Assembly: GCA_025451035.1 (NCBI GenBank)
Contig: JANWLE010000061.1
Location: forward strand, 1 to 36,117
Origin: Solirubrobacteraceae bacterium
Lineage (GTDB): Bacteria > Actinomycetota > Thermoleophilia > Solirubrobacterales > Solirubrobacteraceae
Length of the DNA stretch: 36,117 bases
Direction: 5' to 3'
The notes below the pieces were generated by a model. It was not told the DNA's origin. It saw nothing but the letters and a program-made list of their open reading frames with translations, and made no database searches. Both the position numbers and the translations under genes were made by a program. Of this stretch, positions 1 through 7,472 are shown in pieces; positions within the stretch are counted from its first letter, which is position 1, and every line of letters begins with the position of its first letter.

Positions 1-2
1 CC

Positions 3-425
3 GTCGTCCAATGCCTCGACTGCATGCACGACCAACCCCACCTCGGCTTCAAAGACGGCCGCGTCGAACCAGTCGAAGACCGCTGGGAACGCATGGTCGC
101 AGGCACCCCCTGGGTCGCCTCCTGCACCGTCTCGGTGGACGGCGATGACGTCGAGAACTGCTCTGGGCCGGAGGCCAGCGAGGCCCTCTCCTACGCCGCT
201 TTCGGCGAGCACGGCGTACGCGAGTTCTTCACCCACGTGCGTTTCCACAAACACGAGGAGGACTCGCGTATCGTGGTGCACCTGCTGGTGGAGTTGTATG
301 CGCGCTCGCTGGAGGAGGCAACCGAGGTACTCGAGTCGGCTGCCCGTGGCCAGCTGACGATCACCTCGCTGGCGGAGGAGTCACGGCCACCGGCCGCCGG
401 CGGGGACAGCCACGCCCACGATTAG
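3..425 (+). CDS. Uncharacterised protein, probably cut by the left window edge
   Basis: The frame is open to the left edge, so the true start may lie outside; the first internal ATG is at 24. The residues just before that ATG include a Cys-x-x-Cys pair (CLDC), which could be half of a zinc or metal site. The visible part is acidic, with a WERM motif, an FFTHVRFHKH stretch rich in His, a predicted amphipathic helix (YARSLEEATEVLES) and a Gly/His-rich tail ending HAHD. No transmembrane segment or signal peptide is visible. It converges on the next gene. I do not recognise the family. The regular codon composition and the length of the open frame support a real gene. Confidence 0.55.
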   Translation, partial: VVQCLDCMHDQPHLGFKDGRVEPVEDRWERMVAGTPWVASCTVSVDGDDVENCSGPEASEALSYAAFGEHGVREFFTHVRFHKHEEDSRIVVHLLVELYARSLEEATEVLESAARGQLTITSLAEESRPPAAGGDSHAHD

Positions 426-453
426 GCGCTCCCGCGCGGCCAGCCGCGGGCGC
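426..453. terminator. Candidate bidirectional terminator between convergent genes
   Basis: A GC-rich inverted repeat (left arm 426-436, right arm 445-453, one two-base bulge) fills the gap between the stop of the rightward gene and the stop codon of the leftward gene. There is no clear T-run, so termination is inferred from position and structure only. Confidence 0.35.
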
Positions 454-968
454 TAACTGAGCGGTTTCAGGCGGAGAACGGGGATTCTGCGCGTCCCGCT
501 GGCGCGCTGCTGGTAGACCTCGTATCCGCTGTATAGGTTCGTCGCCAACCCATACAATCGCTCGCGCTCGGGCCCAGTGACCTCCTGCGCCACGTAGCGC
601 CCGCGTCGCCCCATCGCCTCCAGTTCGACCTGCGGGTGAGCTTTGATGTTGTGATACCAGGCGGGGTAGAGTGGGCGGCCGAAGCTCGAGGCGATCAGGA
701 TCACGTCCTCACCGTCGGTGAAGTACAGCAGAGCGACCGTCCTGGTCTGTCCACTGCGCGCGCCGCGTGTGCTGAGCAGGACGATCGGCACCATCCCGAG
801 CGCCGACGTCACGCGGCCACGCGTCAGACGGACCAACCACGGGTCAAAGCGAGCGGCGACCTTCGAATAGAACCACGTGCCTGCACCCGAAAGCGCGACG
901 TTCGTCAACGCCCGCTTCAGCCGGGTGGTTGCGCGACGAGGGTCAACCTCGGGGATACTCGCAGCCAC
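453..968 (-). CDS. Deazaflavin (F420)-dependent nitroreductase family protein, Ddn/DUF385-like
   Basis: Members of this split-barrel family bind coenzyme F420 (or related flavins) and reduce or oxidise small molecules. The core signature is present: VLLSTRGARSGQTRTVAL, then a beta strand with 'DGEDVILIASSFGRP', and the family-typical PAWYHNIKAHPQVELE block. The C-terminal 'SGYEVYQQR' and 'RIPVLRLKP' stretches also fit. I chose the GTG at 968, giving 171 residues, close to the usual family size. The open frame could extend to 1088, but that would overlap the end of the PEP carboxykinase gene by about 100 bases. It lies 14 bases downstream of that gene on the same strand and may be co-transcribed. 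The substrate is unknown. The gene suggests that the host makes F420. Confidence 0.85.
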   Translation of the reverse strand: MAASIPEVDPRRATTRLKRALTNVALSGAGTWFYSKVAARFDPWLVRLTRGRVTSALGMVPIVLLSTRGARSGQTRTVALLYFTDGEDVILIASSFGRPLYPAWYHNIKAHPQVELEAMGRRGRYVAQEVTGPERERLYGLATNLYSGYEVYQQRASGTRRIPVLRLKPLS

Positions 969-982
969 CGAAACCGTCCGTG

Positions 983-2785
983 TCAGCCCAGGCGCTGCTC
1001 GAGCGCCTTCAGCTGGGCGTGCAGCTCCTGCGGCAGGCGCGCGAACTTGCCGAGGTGCTCGTGAAAGTGCGGTAGCTGGGACTTCCATTGCTCGAGGTCC
1101 ACCCGCAGGAGCTCGGCCATGGCGTCTTCGGAGACATCCAGTCCGCTGACGTCGATGCCTTCCATGCCCACCGGGGGGATCAACCCGACCGGTGTTTGCT
1201 TAGCCGCGCCGTGGCCCGCACAGCGGGCGAACACCCACGCCAGCACACGCGAGTTCTCGCCATATCCGGGCCACAAAAAGCGCCCGTCGGAGTCCTTGCG
1301 GAACCAGTTGACGTAGAAGATCTTCGGGAGTTTCGCCCCCTCGCGTCTACCGATCTTGAGCCAGTGGGCGAAATAGTCAGCCATGTTGTAGCCACAGAAC
1401 GGCAGCATCGCGAACGGGTCGAATCGCAGCTCACCGACGGTTCCGGCGGCCGCAGCGGTCTTCTCCGAGCCCATCACCGAGCCCATGAAGACACCGTGAT
1501 CCCAGTCCAGTGCCTCTGTCACGAGTGGCACGACCGTCGAGCGCCGTCCACCGAACAGGATCGCGTCGATCGGCACGCCTTGGGGGTCCTCCCACTCCGG
1601 CGCGATCGCCGGGTCCTGCGCGGCTGAGACCGTGAAACGCGCGTTCGGGTGGGCCGCGGGCGTTTCGCTCTGGGGGGTCCAGTCGTTACCGCGCCAGTCG
1701 ATGAGGTGCGCGGGCGTCTCGCCGGTGAGACCCTCCCACCAAATGTCACCGTCATCGGTAAGCGCGCAGTTGGTGAAGATCGTGTCGCGCTCGATCGTCT
1801 TCACCGCATTGAGGTTCGTCTCTTCGCCGGTGCCAGGCGCCACGCCGAAGAAGCCAGCCTCGGGGTTGACCGCATACAGCCGGCCATCCTCACCGAACTT
1901 CATCCAGGCGATGTCGTCGCCGATAGTCTCGACCTTCCAGCCGCTTAGCGTGGGGATGAGCATCGCCAGGTTCGTCTTGCCACACGCCGAGGGGAAGGCG
2001 GCGGCGATGTACTTCACATCCCCCTCTGGCGAGGTCAGCTTGAGGATCAGCATGTGCTCGGCCATCCAGCCCTCGTCGCGGGCCATCACCGAGGCGATGC
2101 GCAGCGCAAAGCACTTCTTGCCGAGCAGCGCGTTTCCACCATAGCCCGAGCCATAGGAGGCAATCTCGCGGGTCTCGGGGAAGTGCACGATGTACTTGTT
2201 CTCCGAGTTGCACGGCCACGGGACATCCTCGACGCCGTCGGTCAGCGGCATCCCGACCGAGTGCAGGCAGGGTACGAAATCGCCGTCGCCCAGCGAATCC
2301 AGCGCCGCCCGGCCCATGCGCGTCATGATGCGCATACTCACGACCACGTAGGGAGAGTCGGTCAGCTGCACACCGACATAGCTGTGGTCAGAGCCGAGCG
2401 GGCCCATCGAGAACGGCACCACATACATGGTGCGACCCTTCATGGAGCCTTCGAACAGCTCGTCTAGAGCCTGGCGCATCTCCTCGGGGTCGCGCCAGTT
2501 GTTCGTCGGCCCGGCGTCCTCCTCGCTGACAGAGCAGATGAACGTTCGGTCCTCGACGCGCGCCACGTCCTCCGGATCGGATAGCGCCAGGTAGGATCCG
2601 GGCCGCTTCTCCTCCGAGAGCCGCCTGAAGGTGCCCGCCTCGACAAGCAGCCCACAGAGTCGCTCATACTCCTCCTGGGAGCCATCGCACCAGTGAATTG
2701 CGTCCGGTTCTGTCTGGGCGGCGACCTCGTCAACCCAGGCCAGCAGGCGCTTGTTCGTTGTGGGAGCGGGGACAGTGGTGTTCAT
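983..2785 (-). CDS. pckG: Phosphoenolpyruvate carboxykinase (GTP-dependent)
   Basis: Catalyses oxaloacetate + GTP to PEP + CO2 + GDP in the cytosol, the first dedicated step of gluconeogenesis. The 600-residue length is typical for the GTP class. The GTP-class P-loop FPSACGKTN is at about residues 264-272, with the characteristic reactive Cys at 268. The kinase-2/metal motif GDDIAWM is at about 289-295. Also present are the substrate-binding '[13 protein letters not shown]' region (about 212-225), '[15 protein letters not shown]' and the C-terminal '[15 protein letters not shown]' block. The ATG at 2785 is preceded by AAGGAG at a good distance. It sits next to MaoC hydratase and malyl-CoA lyase genes, consistent with a role in drawing C4 acids into PEP. 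All key residues look intact. Confidence 0.97.
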   Translation of the reverse strand: MNTTVPAPTTNKRLLAWVDEVAAQTEPDAIHWCDGSQEEYERLCGLLVEAGTFRRLSEEKRPGSYLALSDPEDVARVEDRTFICSVSEEDAGPTNNWRDPEEMRQALDELFEGSMKGRTMYVVPFSMGPLGSDHSYVGVQLTDSPYVVVSMRIMTRMGRAALDSLGDGDFVPCLHSVGMPLTDGVEDVPWPCNSENKYIVHFPETREIASYGSGYGGNALLGKKCFALRIASVMARDEGWMAEHMLILKLTSPEGDVKYIAAAFPSACGKTNLAMLIPTLSGWKVETIGDDIAWMKFGEDGRLYAVNPEAGFFGVAPGTGEETNLNAVKTIERDTIFTNCALTDDGDIWWEGLTGETPAHLIDWRGNDWTPQSETPAAHPNARFTVSAAQDPAIAPEWEDPQGVPIDAILFGGRRSTVVPLVTEALDWDHGVFMGSVMGSEKTAAAAGTVGELRFDPFAMLPFCGYNMADYFAHWLKIGRREGAKLPKIFYVNWFRKDSDGRFLWPGYGENSRVLAWVFARCAGHGAAKQTPVGLIPPVGMEGIDVSGLDVSEDAMAELLRVDLEQWKSQLPHFHEHLGKFARLPQELHAQLKALEQRLG

Positions 2786-2835
2786 GATTTGCGGGCAGCT
2801 CCTTGACTTGAGAACACAAGGAGCCTAGCGGAGAC

Positions 2836-3381
2836 CTACTCCACGTTGCTCTCGGCGGCGGCGTCGTCCTGGCCGAGACGCTTGCGCGGGACGAGCACCA
2901 GCCGCTTGAACTCGGCCACCAGCACCCCGTCTTGGTTGTAGACGCGGGTGTGCACCTTCACCGTGCCGCGGTCGGGCTTTGACTGCGACTCGCGCTTCTC
3001 GAGCACCTCCGACTCGCAGAACAGCGTGTCGCCGTGGAAGACCGGCGCCGGATGCTTGAGCTCCTCGGTGGCGAGGTTGGCGATCGCCTTGCCGCTGACG
3101 TCGCTGACAGACATTCCGAGCGCGAGCGAGTAGACGAGCGGACCCACTACGACGTTGCGTTTCTGCTGCGAGGCGGCGGCGTACACATCGTTGATGTGCA
3201 GCGGGTGGTGGTTCATCGTGATCAGGCAGAAGAGATGGTCGTCGGCCTCGGTGACGGTCTTCGCTGGCCAGTGCTTGTAGACAGCGCCGACCTCGAACTC
3301 CTCCAGGTAGCGGCCGTACGGATGGGAGCCTGACGCCTCGCGGGCTGCTTGGTCGGTCTCGACGGTGGGTGTGTCGCTCAT
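2836..3381 (-). CDS. MaoC-like (hot-dog fold) acyl-CoA hydratase/dehydratase
   Basis: A single hot-dog domain protein of 181 residues, predicted to add water to or remove it from an enoyl-CoA or hydroxyacyl-CoA. The family motif is seen as 'LITMNHHPLHINDVYAA' (about residues 53-69), preceded by TEADDHLF. The canonical hydratase-2 motif has Asp and Asn where this has Asn and His. This MNxHPLH form belongs, as far as I know, to a MaoC subgroup often found with CitE/malyl-CoA lyase genes. I chose ATG 3381, preceded by AGGAGA, rather than the longer open frame to 3510, whose extra 43 residues look non-coding. It is divergent from the lyase gene. Full-length mesaconyl-CoA hydratases are about twice this size, so I do not assign that name. 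Confidence 0.85.
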   Translation of the reverse strand: MSDTPTVETDQAAREASGSHPYGRYLEEFEVGAVYKHWPAKTVTEADDHLFCLITMNHHPLHINDVYAAASQQKRNVVVGPLVYSLALGMSVSDVSGKAIANLATEELKHPAPVFHGDTLFCESEVLEKRESQSKPDRGTVKVHTRVYNQDGVLVAEFKRLVLVPRKRLGQDDAAAESNVE

Positions 3382-3583
3382 GAGTGGGGTGGGTCTCCTG
3401 TGGTGCGGGGTGGGTGTTTGAACCGCCGGGAACTCTATTGAGCAGCGTAGGCAGGCAGCGCGAAGAGACCCATAGAGCAGCCACAGCGTCGCCAAGACGG
3501 TAGCGTTCACTTATCCAAAGCGACCAAATGTGGACGGCGTGTGCGAGCCCACGCCAAGCGACATCGACACCAGGAGAACAGCC

Positions 3584-4648
3584 TTGCGCAACCCCAGAGC
3601 CTTCGACAAGCCCCTAGCGATCGGCGCGCCTGAGCCGGCACGCGAGATCCCGTTCAAGCCGTCCAGGATGATCCATTTCCTCGACCTCTCGAACGAGAAA
3701 ATGGTGGCGAAGGTGTCGGATATCGCGCCCACCGTCGACATCCTGCTCGGGAACCTCGAGGATGCCGTGTCGGTGGATCGCAAGGAGGCGGCCCGCGCCG
3801 GCTTGATCAAGGTCGGGCGCGAGATGGACATGGGAGAGACGGCCCTGTGGACACGCGTGAACTCGCTGGAGTCGCCGTGGGTGCTGGACGACCTGACCGA
3901 GATCGTCACCGAGATCGGGGACAAGATCGAGGTGATCATGGTGCCGAAGGTGGAGGGTCCGTGGGACATCCACTACGTCGACCGCCTCTTGGCGCAACTG
4001 GAGGCGAAGGCAGGTGTCGAGAAGCCGATCTTGGTGCACGCGATCCTCGAGACCGCGCTAGGGGTGGCGAACTTGGAGGAGATAGCGGCCGCGAGCCCGC
4101 GCATCCAGGGGATGAGCTTTGGTCCAGCCGACCTGGCGGCATCCAGGCGCATGAAGACCACACGCGTGGGCGGAGGACATCCGGGATACCGCACGATCGC
4201 CGACCCCGACGCCGAAAACCCAGAGCTGCCCCGTCCCAGCTACCAGCAAGATCCGTGGCACTACTCGATCGCCCGCATGGTGGACGCATGCACGGCGGTC
4301 GGAGCCCTGCCCTTCTACGGCCCCTACGGCGACATCAAGGACGAGCTGGGCTGTGAGACGCAGTTCCGCGCTGCGTTCCTGCTCGGATGCGTCGGAGCGT
4401 GGTCGCTGCACCCCGTGCAGATCGGTATCGCCAAGAAGGTCTTCTCCCCCGACCCAGAGGAGGTCATCTTCGCCAAGAAGGTGATCGAGGCGATCCCCGA
4501 CGGCCGTGGCGTCCACATGATCGACGGCAAGATGCAGGACGACGCCACCTGGAAGCAGTGCCAGGTGATGGTCAAACTGGCCGAGATGCTCGCCCGCAAG
4601 GACCCGGAGCTGGCCGAGGCCTACGGCTTCGTGCCTGCCGGCGCATAG
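3584..4648 (+). CDS. mcl: Malyl-CoA / beta-methylmalyl-CoA lyase (HpcH/HpaI-CitE superfamily)
   Basis: Cleaves malyl-CoA to glyoxylate and acetyl-CoA, or beta-methylmalyl-CoA to glyoxylate and propionyl-CoA. These reactions belong to the 3-hydroxypropionate bicycle and the ethylmalonyl-CoA pathway. The N-terminal '[15 protein letters not shown]', the '[11 protein letters not shown]' block, the '[14 protein letters not shown]' loop and the C-terminal lid '[11 protein letters not shown]' match the Chloroflexus enzyme as I remember it. The two magnesium ligands are visible as the Glu of HAILETALG and the Asp of [10 protein letters not shown], 27 residues apart as in the family. I chose TTG 3584: AGGAG at 3572-3576 lies 7 bases upstream and the protein then starts like its relatives (354 residues). 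A GTG at 3530 would add 18 unlikely residues. Citramalyl-CoA is another possible substrate. Confidence 0.92.
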   Translation: MRNPRAFDKPLAIGAPEPAREIPFKPSRMIHFLDLSNEKMVAKVSDIAPTVDILLGNLEDAVSVDRKEAARAGLIKVGREMDMGETALWTRVNSLESPWVLDDLTEIVTEIGDKIEVIMVPKVEGPWDIHYVDRLLAQLEAKAGVEKPILVHAILETALGVANLEEIAAASPRIQGMSFGPADLAASRRMKTTRVGGGHPGYRTIADPDAENPELPRPSYQQDPWHYSIARMVDACTAVGALPFYGPYGDIKDELGCETQFRAAFLLGCVGAWSLHPVQIGIAKKVFSPDPEEVIFAKKVIEAIPDGRGVHMIDGKMQDDATWKQCQVMVKLAEMLARKDPELAEAYGFVPAGA

Positions 4649-4682
4649 CGCCTCGTCAGGAAAAGCAGCACTTAAACGACGC

Positions 4683-4701
4683 GGCCCGCCGAGGGCGGGC
4701 C
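4683..4701 (+). terminator. GC hairpin after the malyl-CoA lyase gene
   Basis: An 8-bp perfect GC stem (4683-4690 with 4694-4701) and a 3-base loop lies 35 bases past the lyase stop and before the ArsR promoter. No T-run follows, so it is a candidate rather than a certain terminator. Confidence 0.4.
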
Positions 4702-4752
4702 TGGCGCAGCCGATTGATAACCCTGCCCAGATCGTAGCCGCTCGAACAGCGG

Positions 4753-4781
4753 TTGCGGTTGGCTGACCGCAATGCTATTGT
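4753..4781 (+). promoter_or_regulatory. Predicted promoter of the ArsR-SRPBCC-YCII operon
   Basis: A -35 like TTGCGG (4753-4758) and a -10 like TATTGT (4776-4781) are separated by exactly 17 bases. The expected transcription start is near 4788, next to the ATG at 4789, so the mRNA would be leaderless or nearly so. This agrees with the absence of a Shine-Dalgarno sequence before that ATG. The stretch is much more AT-rich than its surroundings. Confidence 0.5.
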
Positions 4782-4800
4782 TAACCATATGGCTAACAAT
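4777..4800. promoter_or_regulatory. Near-perfect palindromic operator across the -10 box and start codon
   Basis: A 24-bp palindrome centred between 4788 and 4789. Eleven of 12 base pairs match (only 4784/4793 differ), with outer arms ATTGTTA and TAACAAT. It covers most of the -10 box, the predicted transcription start and the ATG of the ArsR gene. Size and position are those expected for a dimeric winged-helix ArsR-family autorepressor, so binding would block RNA polymerase directly. Binding by this particular protein is inference. Confidence 0.7.
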
Positions 4801-5184
4801 GCAGTCCTCGATCCTGTCCTCGACCGCTCGTTCGCTGCCTGCTCGCACCCGATAAGGCGAGGCATCCTCGAGCGGCTGGGCGAAGGCGAGATGACCGTCG
4901 GCGAGGCGACCGGCGGGTTCGGCGTCTCCAAGCCCGCGATCTCAAAGCATCTGAAGGTGCTCGAGGAGGCGGGGACGATCGTGCGGGTCATCGACGGGCG
5001 CACCCACCGCCTGCGGCTGCGCACCGACCCGCTGGACGATGCCTACGCCTGGATCGGCAAGCAACGCGAGCTGTGGGAGCGCAAGTTCGACACCGTCGAG
5101 GAGTACCTGCGCGAACAACGAGACAGGCGGGGACAACAACAGAAGACAGACACGACGGCAGACAGACCAGACAAGGAGGCCTAG
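4789..5184 (+). CDS. ArsR-family winged-helix transcriptional regulator
   Basis: A 131-residue dimeric repressor. The N-terminal 'DRSFAACSHPIRRGILERL' is the typical first helix. The helix-turn-helix is 'VSKPAISKHLKVLEEAG', followed by the wing 'IVRVIDGRTHRLRLRTD'. There is no metal-binding Cys pair, so it belongs to the metal-independent branch commonly paired with SRPBCC proteins. The ATG at 4789 lies inside the palindromic operator. An upstream in-frame start at 4753 falls on the -35 element and is rejected. The charged tail (QQQKTDTTADRPDKEA) carries the ribosome binding site of the next gene, whose ATG directly follows the TAG. The effector is unknown. Confidence 0.93.
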   Translation: MANNAVLDPVLDRSFAACSHPIRRGILERLGEGEMTVGEATGGFGVSKPAISKHLKVLEEAGTIVRVIDGRTHRLRLRTDPLDDAYAWIGKQRELWERKFDTVEEYLREQRDRRGQQQKTDTTADRPDKEA

Positions 5185-5679
5185 ATGACAGACACGATCC
5201 AGACCGGCTCCCCGAGCGGCGTCGCAATGACGAGCGAGACGAGCCTGCGCATCGAGCGCGCCTACGACGCCTCCCCCGAGGAGGTGTTCGACGCCTGGAC
5301 CAACCCGGAGGTCTTGAAGCGCTGGTGGGCCGTTCATCCCGAGGGCACCACCCCGATCGCCGAAGTGGACCTGCGCATAGGCGGAAGCTACCGCCTGTCG
5401 ATGGAGGGCCCCGACGGCGAGCGCCACACGGTGCAAGGCCAGTACAGCGAGGTCGACCGCCCCCATCGCCTGGTCTACAGCTGGCAGTGGGAGCTCGACG
5501 CGGGCGGGCTCGGCCCAGCCAGCACCGTGAGCGTCGAGTTTCGCCCCGACGGGGAGCGCACGAACGTCGTGCTCGAGCACTCCGGCCTGCCCGACGCCGC
5601 CTCGCGCGACCGCCACGCCCAAGGCTGGGCGGCCTGCATGGACATCTTCGGAGAGCGCGCCTTCGCACGCGCCGCGTGA
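5185..5679 (+). CDS. SRPBCC / AHSA1-like ligand-binding domain protein
   Basis: A 164-residue protein with a single START-like helix-grip fold of the AHSA1 (Aha1 C-terminal) type. Family features are 'RIERAYDASPEEVFDAWTNP' at the start of the domain, KRWWAVHPEG, 'VDLRIGGSYRLSMEGPDGE', 'YSEVDRPHRLVYSWQW' and the C-terminal 'HAQGWAACMDIFGERA' helix. The cavity would bind a small hydrophobic ligand. No enzyme activity can be assigned. The ATG follows the ArsR stop without a gap and has AAGGAGG 6-12 bases upstream, so the two are translationally linked. ArsR plus AHSA1 pairs are common in actinobacteria, and the regulator is likely to control this gene. Confidence 0.9.
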   Translation: MTDTIQTGSPSGVAMTSETSLRIERAYDASPEEVFDAWTNPEVLKRWWAVHPEGTTPIAEVDLRIGGSYRLSMEGPDGERHTVQGQYSEVDRPHRLVYSWQWELDAGGLGPASTVSVEFRPDGERTNVVLEHSGLPDAASRDRHAQGWAACMDIFGERAFARAA

Positions 5680-5767
5680 CGCGCACGAGCGACCAACTGT
5701 CGCTCAGCACGCCAGCCAGGCGGCCGCGAGGCCGCCCCATCCCCAAAAAAGACCCACCTCGAACACA

Positions 5768-5780
5768 ACCAGACAAGGAG
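5768..5780 (+). repeat. 13-bp repeat of the ribosome-binding leader (second copy; first at 5166-5178)
   Basis: ACCAGACAAGGAG occurs twice, at 5166-5178 and 5768-5780. Each copy is followed by six bases ending in TAG and then the ATG of a gene (SRPBCC at 5185, YCII at 5787). It contains the AAGGAG ribosome binding site. This suggests a duplicated translation-initiation segment. Confidence 0.6.
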
Positions 5781-5786
5781 AAATAG

Positions 5787-6104
5787 ATGGCGAATTACCT
5801 GTTGGCATATACCGGCGGCGGCATGGCACAGACCGACGCGGAGCGCGAGGCGGCGATGGCTGCGTGGGGACAGTGGTTCGGCACGCTCGGCCCCGCGATC
5901 GTGGACGCCGGCAATCCGTTCGGACCGTCCGCGGCCGTCAGCTCGAACGGCGGGGCGAACGGCGCCGCCGAGACTGGCCTGACCGGCTACTCGATCCTGA
6001 CGGCCGACAGCCTCGACGCGGCGGCGGAGCTGGTGAAAGGCTGCCCTGTGTTCGCAAGCGGCGGGAAAGTGGACGTATACGAGGCAATCCCGATCGAGAT
6101 GTGA
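5787..6104 (+). CDS. YCII-related (DGPF-type) small protein
   Basis: A 105-residue dimeric alpha-beta barrel protein of the YCII superfamily. Visible features are the first strand 'NYLLAYTGGG', the helix 'EREAAMAAWGQWFGTLGPAI', 'NPFGPSAAVSS', the strand 'TGYSILTADSLDAAAELVKG' and the closing 'GGKVDVYEAIPIEM', as in the PhnB/YCII 'gg.veV.pi..' ending. The function is not established; many relatives sit with sigma factors or ArsR/SRPBCC operons. A strong AAGGAG lies 6 bases beyond a spacer before the ATG. It is most likely the third gene of the ArsR operon, 107 bases after the SRPBCC gene. Confidence 0.88.
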   Translation: MANYLLAYTGGGMAQTDAEREAAMAAWGQWFGTLGPAIVDAGNPFGPSAAVSSNGGANGAAETGLTGYSILTADSLDAAAELVKGCPVFASGGKVDVYEAIPIEM

Positions 6105-6180
6105 GACCGCGCTCCTGACGGCTGGAAGGTCGTCCTCTGAGAGCCGATCGAGGATCATGCAAGGCCAGCGTCCACCGGCA

Positions 6181-6217
6181 CGGGACGGCCGCCACAGGCA
6201 CATCGGCGGCCGTCCCG
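6181..6217 (+). terminator. Long perfect hairpin upstream of sucC
   Basis: A perfect 13-bp stem (6181-6193 with 6205-6217) and an 11-base loop lies 76 bases after the YCII stop and 44 bases before the sucC ATG. It may terminate the ArsR operon or form part of the sucC leader. There is no T-run, so both readings stay open. Confidence 0.5.
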
Positions 6218-6260
6218 GTAGGGTTTCCGGCGCTCCAACCCCAACGACCCCCAGGACGCG

Positions 6261-7472
6261 ATGAGATTCTTCGAGTATGAGGCGCGCGAGGTAGTCAAGC
6301 GCGCCGGCATCCCTGTTACCGACTACGGCTTCACGACCGAAGCCTCCGAGGCGAAGCAGATCGCCGAGCGCATCGGCGGCCCGACCGTGATCAAGTCACA
6401 AGTGCTCACCGGCGGGCGCATGAAGGCGGGCGGCGTCAAGTTCGCCGACACCCCCGAGGAAGCCGAAGCCCACGCGCGCGACATCCTCGCACTGGAGATC
6501 AACGGCCATATGCCACGCGGCGTGCTCGTGGACCCAAAGGCAGAGGTCGCCCAGGAGTACTACGCGGGCGTCGTTTGGGACGGGACGCGCAAGCAGCCTG
6601 TGATGATCTTCTCCCCCGTCGGCGGCATCGACATCGAGCAGGTCGCCGAGGAACAACCCGAGAAGGTCGGCCGCAGGCACTTCTCGAACATCCTGCCCCT
6701 CAGCGACTTCGAGGCCAAGGAGGTGATCGCCTCCACCGGCGTCACCGGCTCGGCCTTGAACAAGCTCGTGCCGATCGTGACGCGCCTGGCGAAGCTGTTC
6801 GTCGAGAACGACATGACGCTCGCCGAGATCAACCCCCTGGGGCAGCTGAAGGACGGCTCGTTCGTGGCGCTCGACGCGCACATGGACATCGAGAACGAGG
6901 CTCGCGGACGCCACAAGAAGCTCCTGGCAGACCTCGGCGTCGGCGACGAGGAGACACGCCAAGCGCGCGAGGCCACCCCCTTCGAGCTTGCCGGGGAGGA
7001 AGTGGACGCGACCGACCACCGCGGCGTGGCGGGGAACGTCACCGAGTTCGACGGCAACCTCGGCCTCGTGATCGGCGCGGGCGGTGGCTCGCTCACCCTC
7101 TTCGACGCCGTCAGGGCTCACGGCGGCGAGCCCGCCAACTACTGCGAGATCGGTGGCAACCCGTCGGTCGCGAAGGCCTGCGGCCTGGCCAAGCTGGTGC
7201 TGCAGAAGCCCGGCGTCGACAAGATCGCGGTGATGATGTCAATCGTCTCCAACACGCGCGTGGACATCGTCGCCCGTGGCGTGATCAAGGCGTGCCTCGA
7301 GCTGGGGTATGACCCCGCCGAGAAGATCGCCATCTTCCGCATCCCGGGCGCGTGGGAGGAGGAGGGCTTCAAGATTCTCGAGAAGTACGGTGTCGAGTAC
7401 GCCGACCGTTCTGTCTCGCTCAACGAAGCCGCTCGGCGAGCGGTCGAGAAGATCCAGGGGGTTGCGCCATGA
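6261..7472 (+). CDS. sucC: Succinyl-CoA synthetase-like beta subunit (ATP-grasp), divergent subtype
   Basis: A 403-residue ATP-grasp ligase subunit that, with the next gene, would join CoA to a dicarboxylate using ATP or GTP. N-terminal 'RFFEYEAREVVKRAGIPV' and the lysine block 'VIKSQVLTGGRMKAGGVKF' are standard, as are LAEINPL and 'FDGNLGLVIGAGGGSL'. The C-terminal CoA-ligase half differs from classical SucC: where the usual form reads 'PANFLDVGGGA', this has 'PANYCEIGGNPS', followed by 'AVMMSIVSNTRVDIVARGV'. The substrate may therefore be succinate, malate (malate thiokinase) or another acid. The nearby malyl-CoA lyase makes malate attractive, but this is inference. AGGA precedes the ATG closely. 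Its stop overlaps the start of the next gene. Confidence 0.88.
   Translation: MRFFEYEAREVVKRAGIPVTDYGFTTEASEAKQIAERIGGPTVIKSQVLTGGRMKAGGVKFADTPEEAEAHARDILALEINGHMPRGVLVDPKAEVAQEYYAGVVWDGTRKQPVMIFSPVGGIDIEQVAEEQPEKVGRRHFSNILPLSDFEAKEVIASTGVTGSALNKLVPIVTRLAKLFVENDMTLAEINPLGQLKDGSFVALDAHMDIENEARGRHKKLLADLGVGDEETRQAREATPFELAGEEVDATDHRGVAGNVTEFDGNLGLVIGAGGGSLTLFDAVRAHGGEPANYCEIGGNPSVAKACGLAKLVLQKPGVDKIAVMMSIVSNTRVDIVARGVIKACLELGYDPAEKIAIFRIPGAWEEEGFKILEKYGVEYADRSVSLNEAARRAVEKIQGVAP

Noticed and set aside
3530-3583. GTG 3530 as start of the malyl-CoA lyase
   Set aside because: No ribosome binding site is close, and the 18 added residues are not family-like; TTG 3584 has AGGAG at 7 bases and gives the expected N-terminus.
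5073-5786. 237-codon frame overlapping ArsR, SRPBCC and the following gap
   Set aside because: Very Arg/Pro-rich and covers two recognisable genes in another frame; a high-GC shadow.
6396-7121. 241-codon antisense frame over sucC
   Set aside because: Mirror image of sucC codon bias, with no motifs.
7352-7468. N-terminal extension of the sucD reading frame inside sucC
   Set aside because: It is out-of-frame translation of sucC; the ATGA at 7469 starts a standard alpha subunit.
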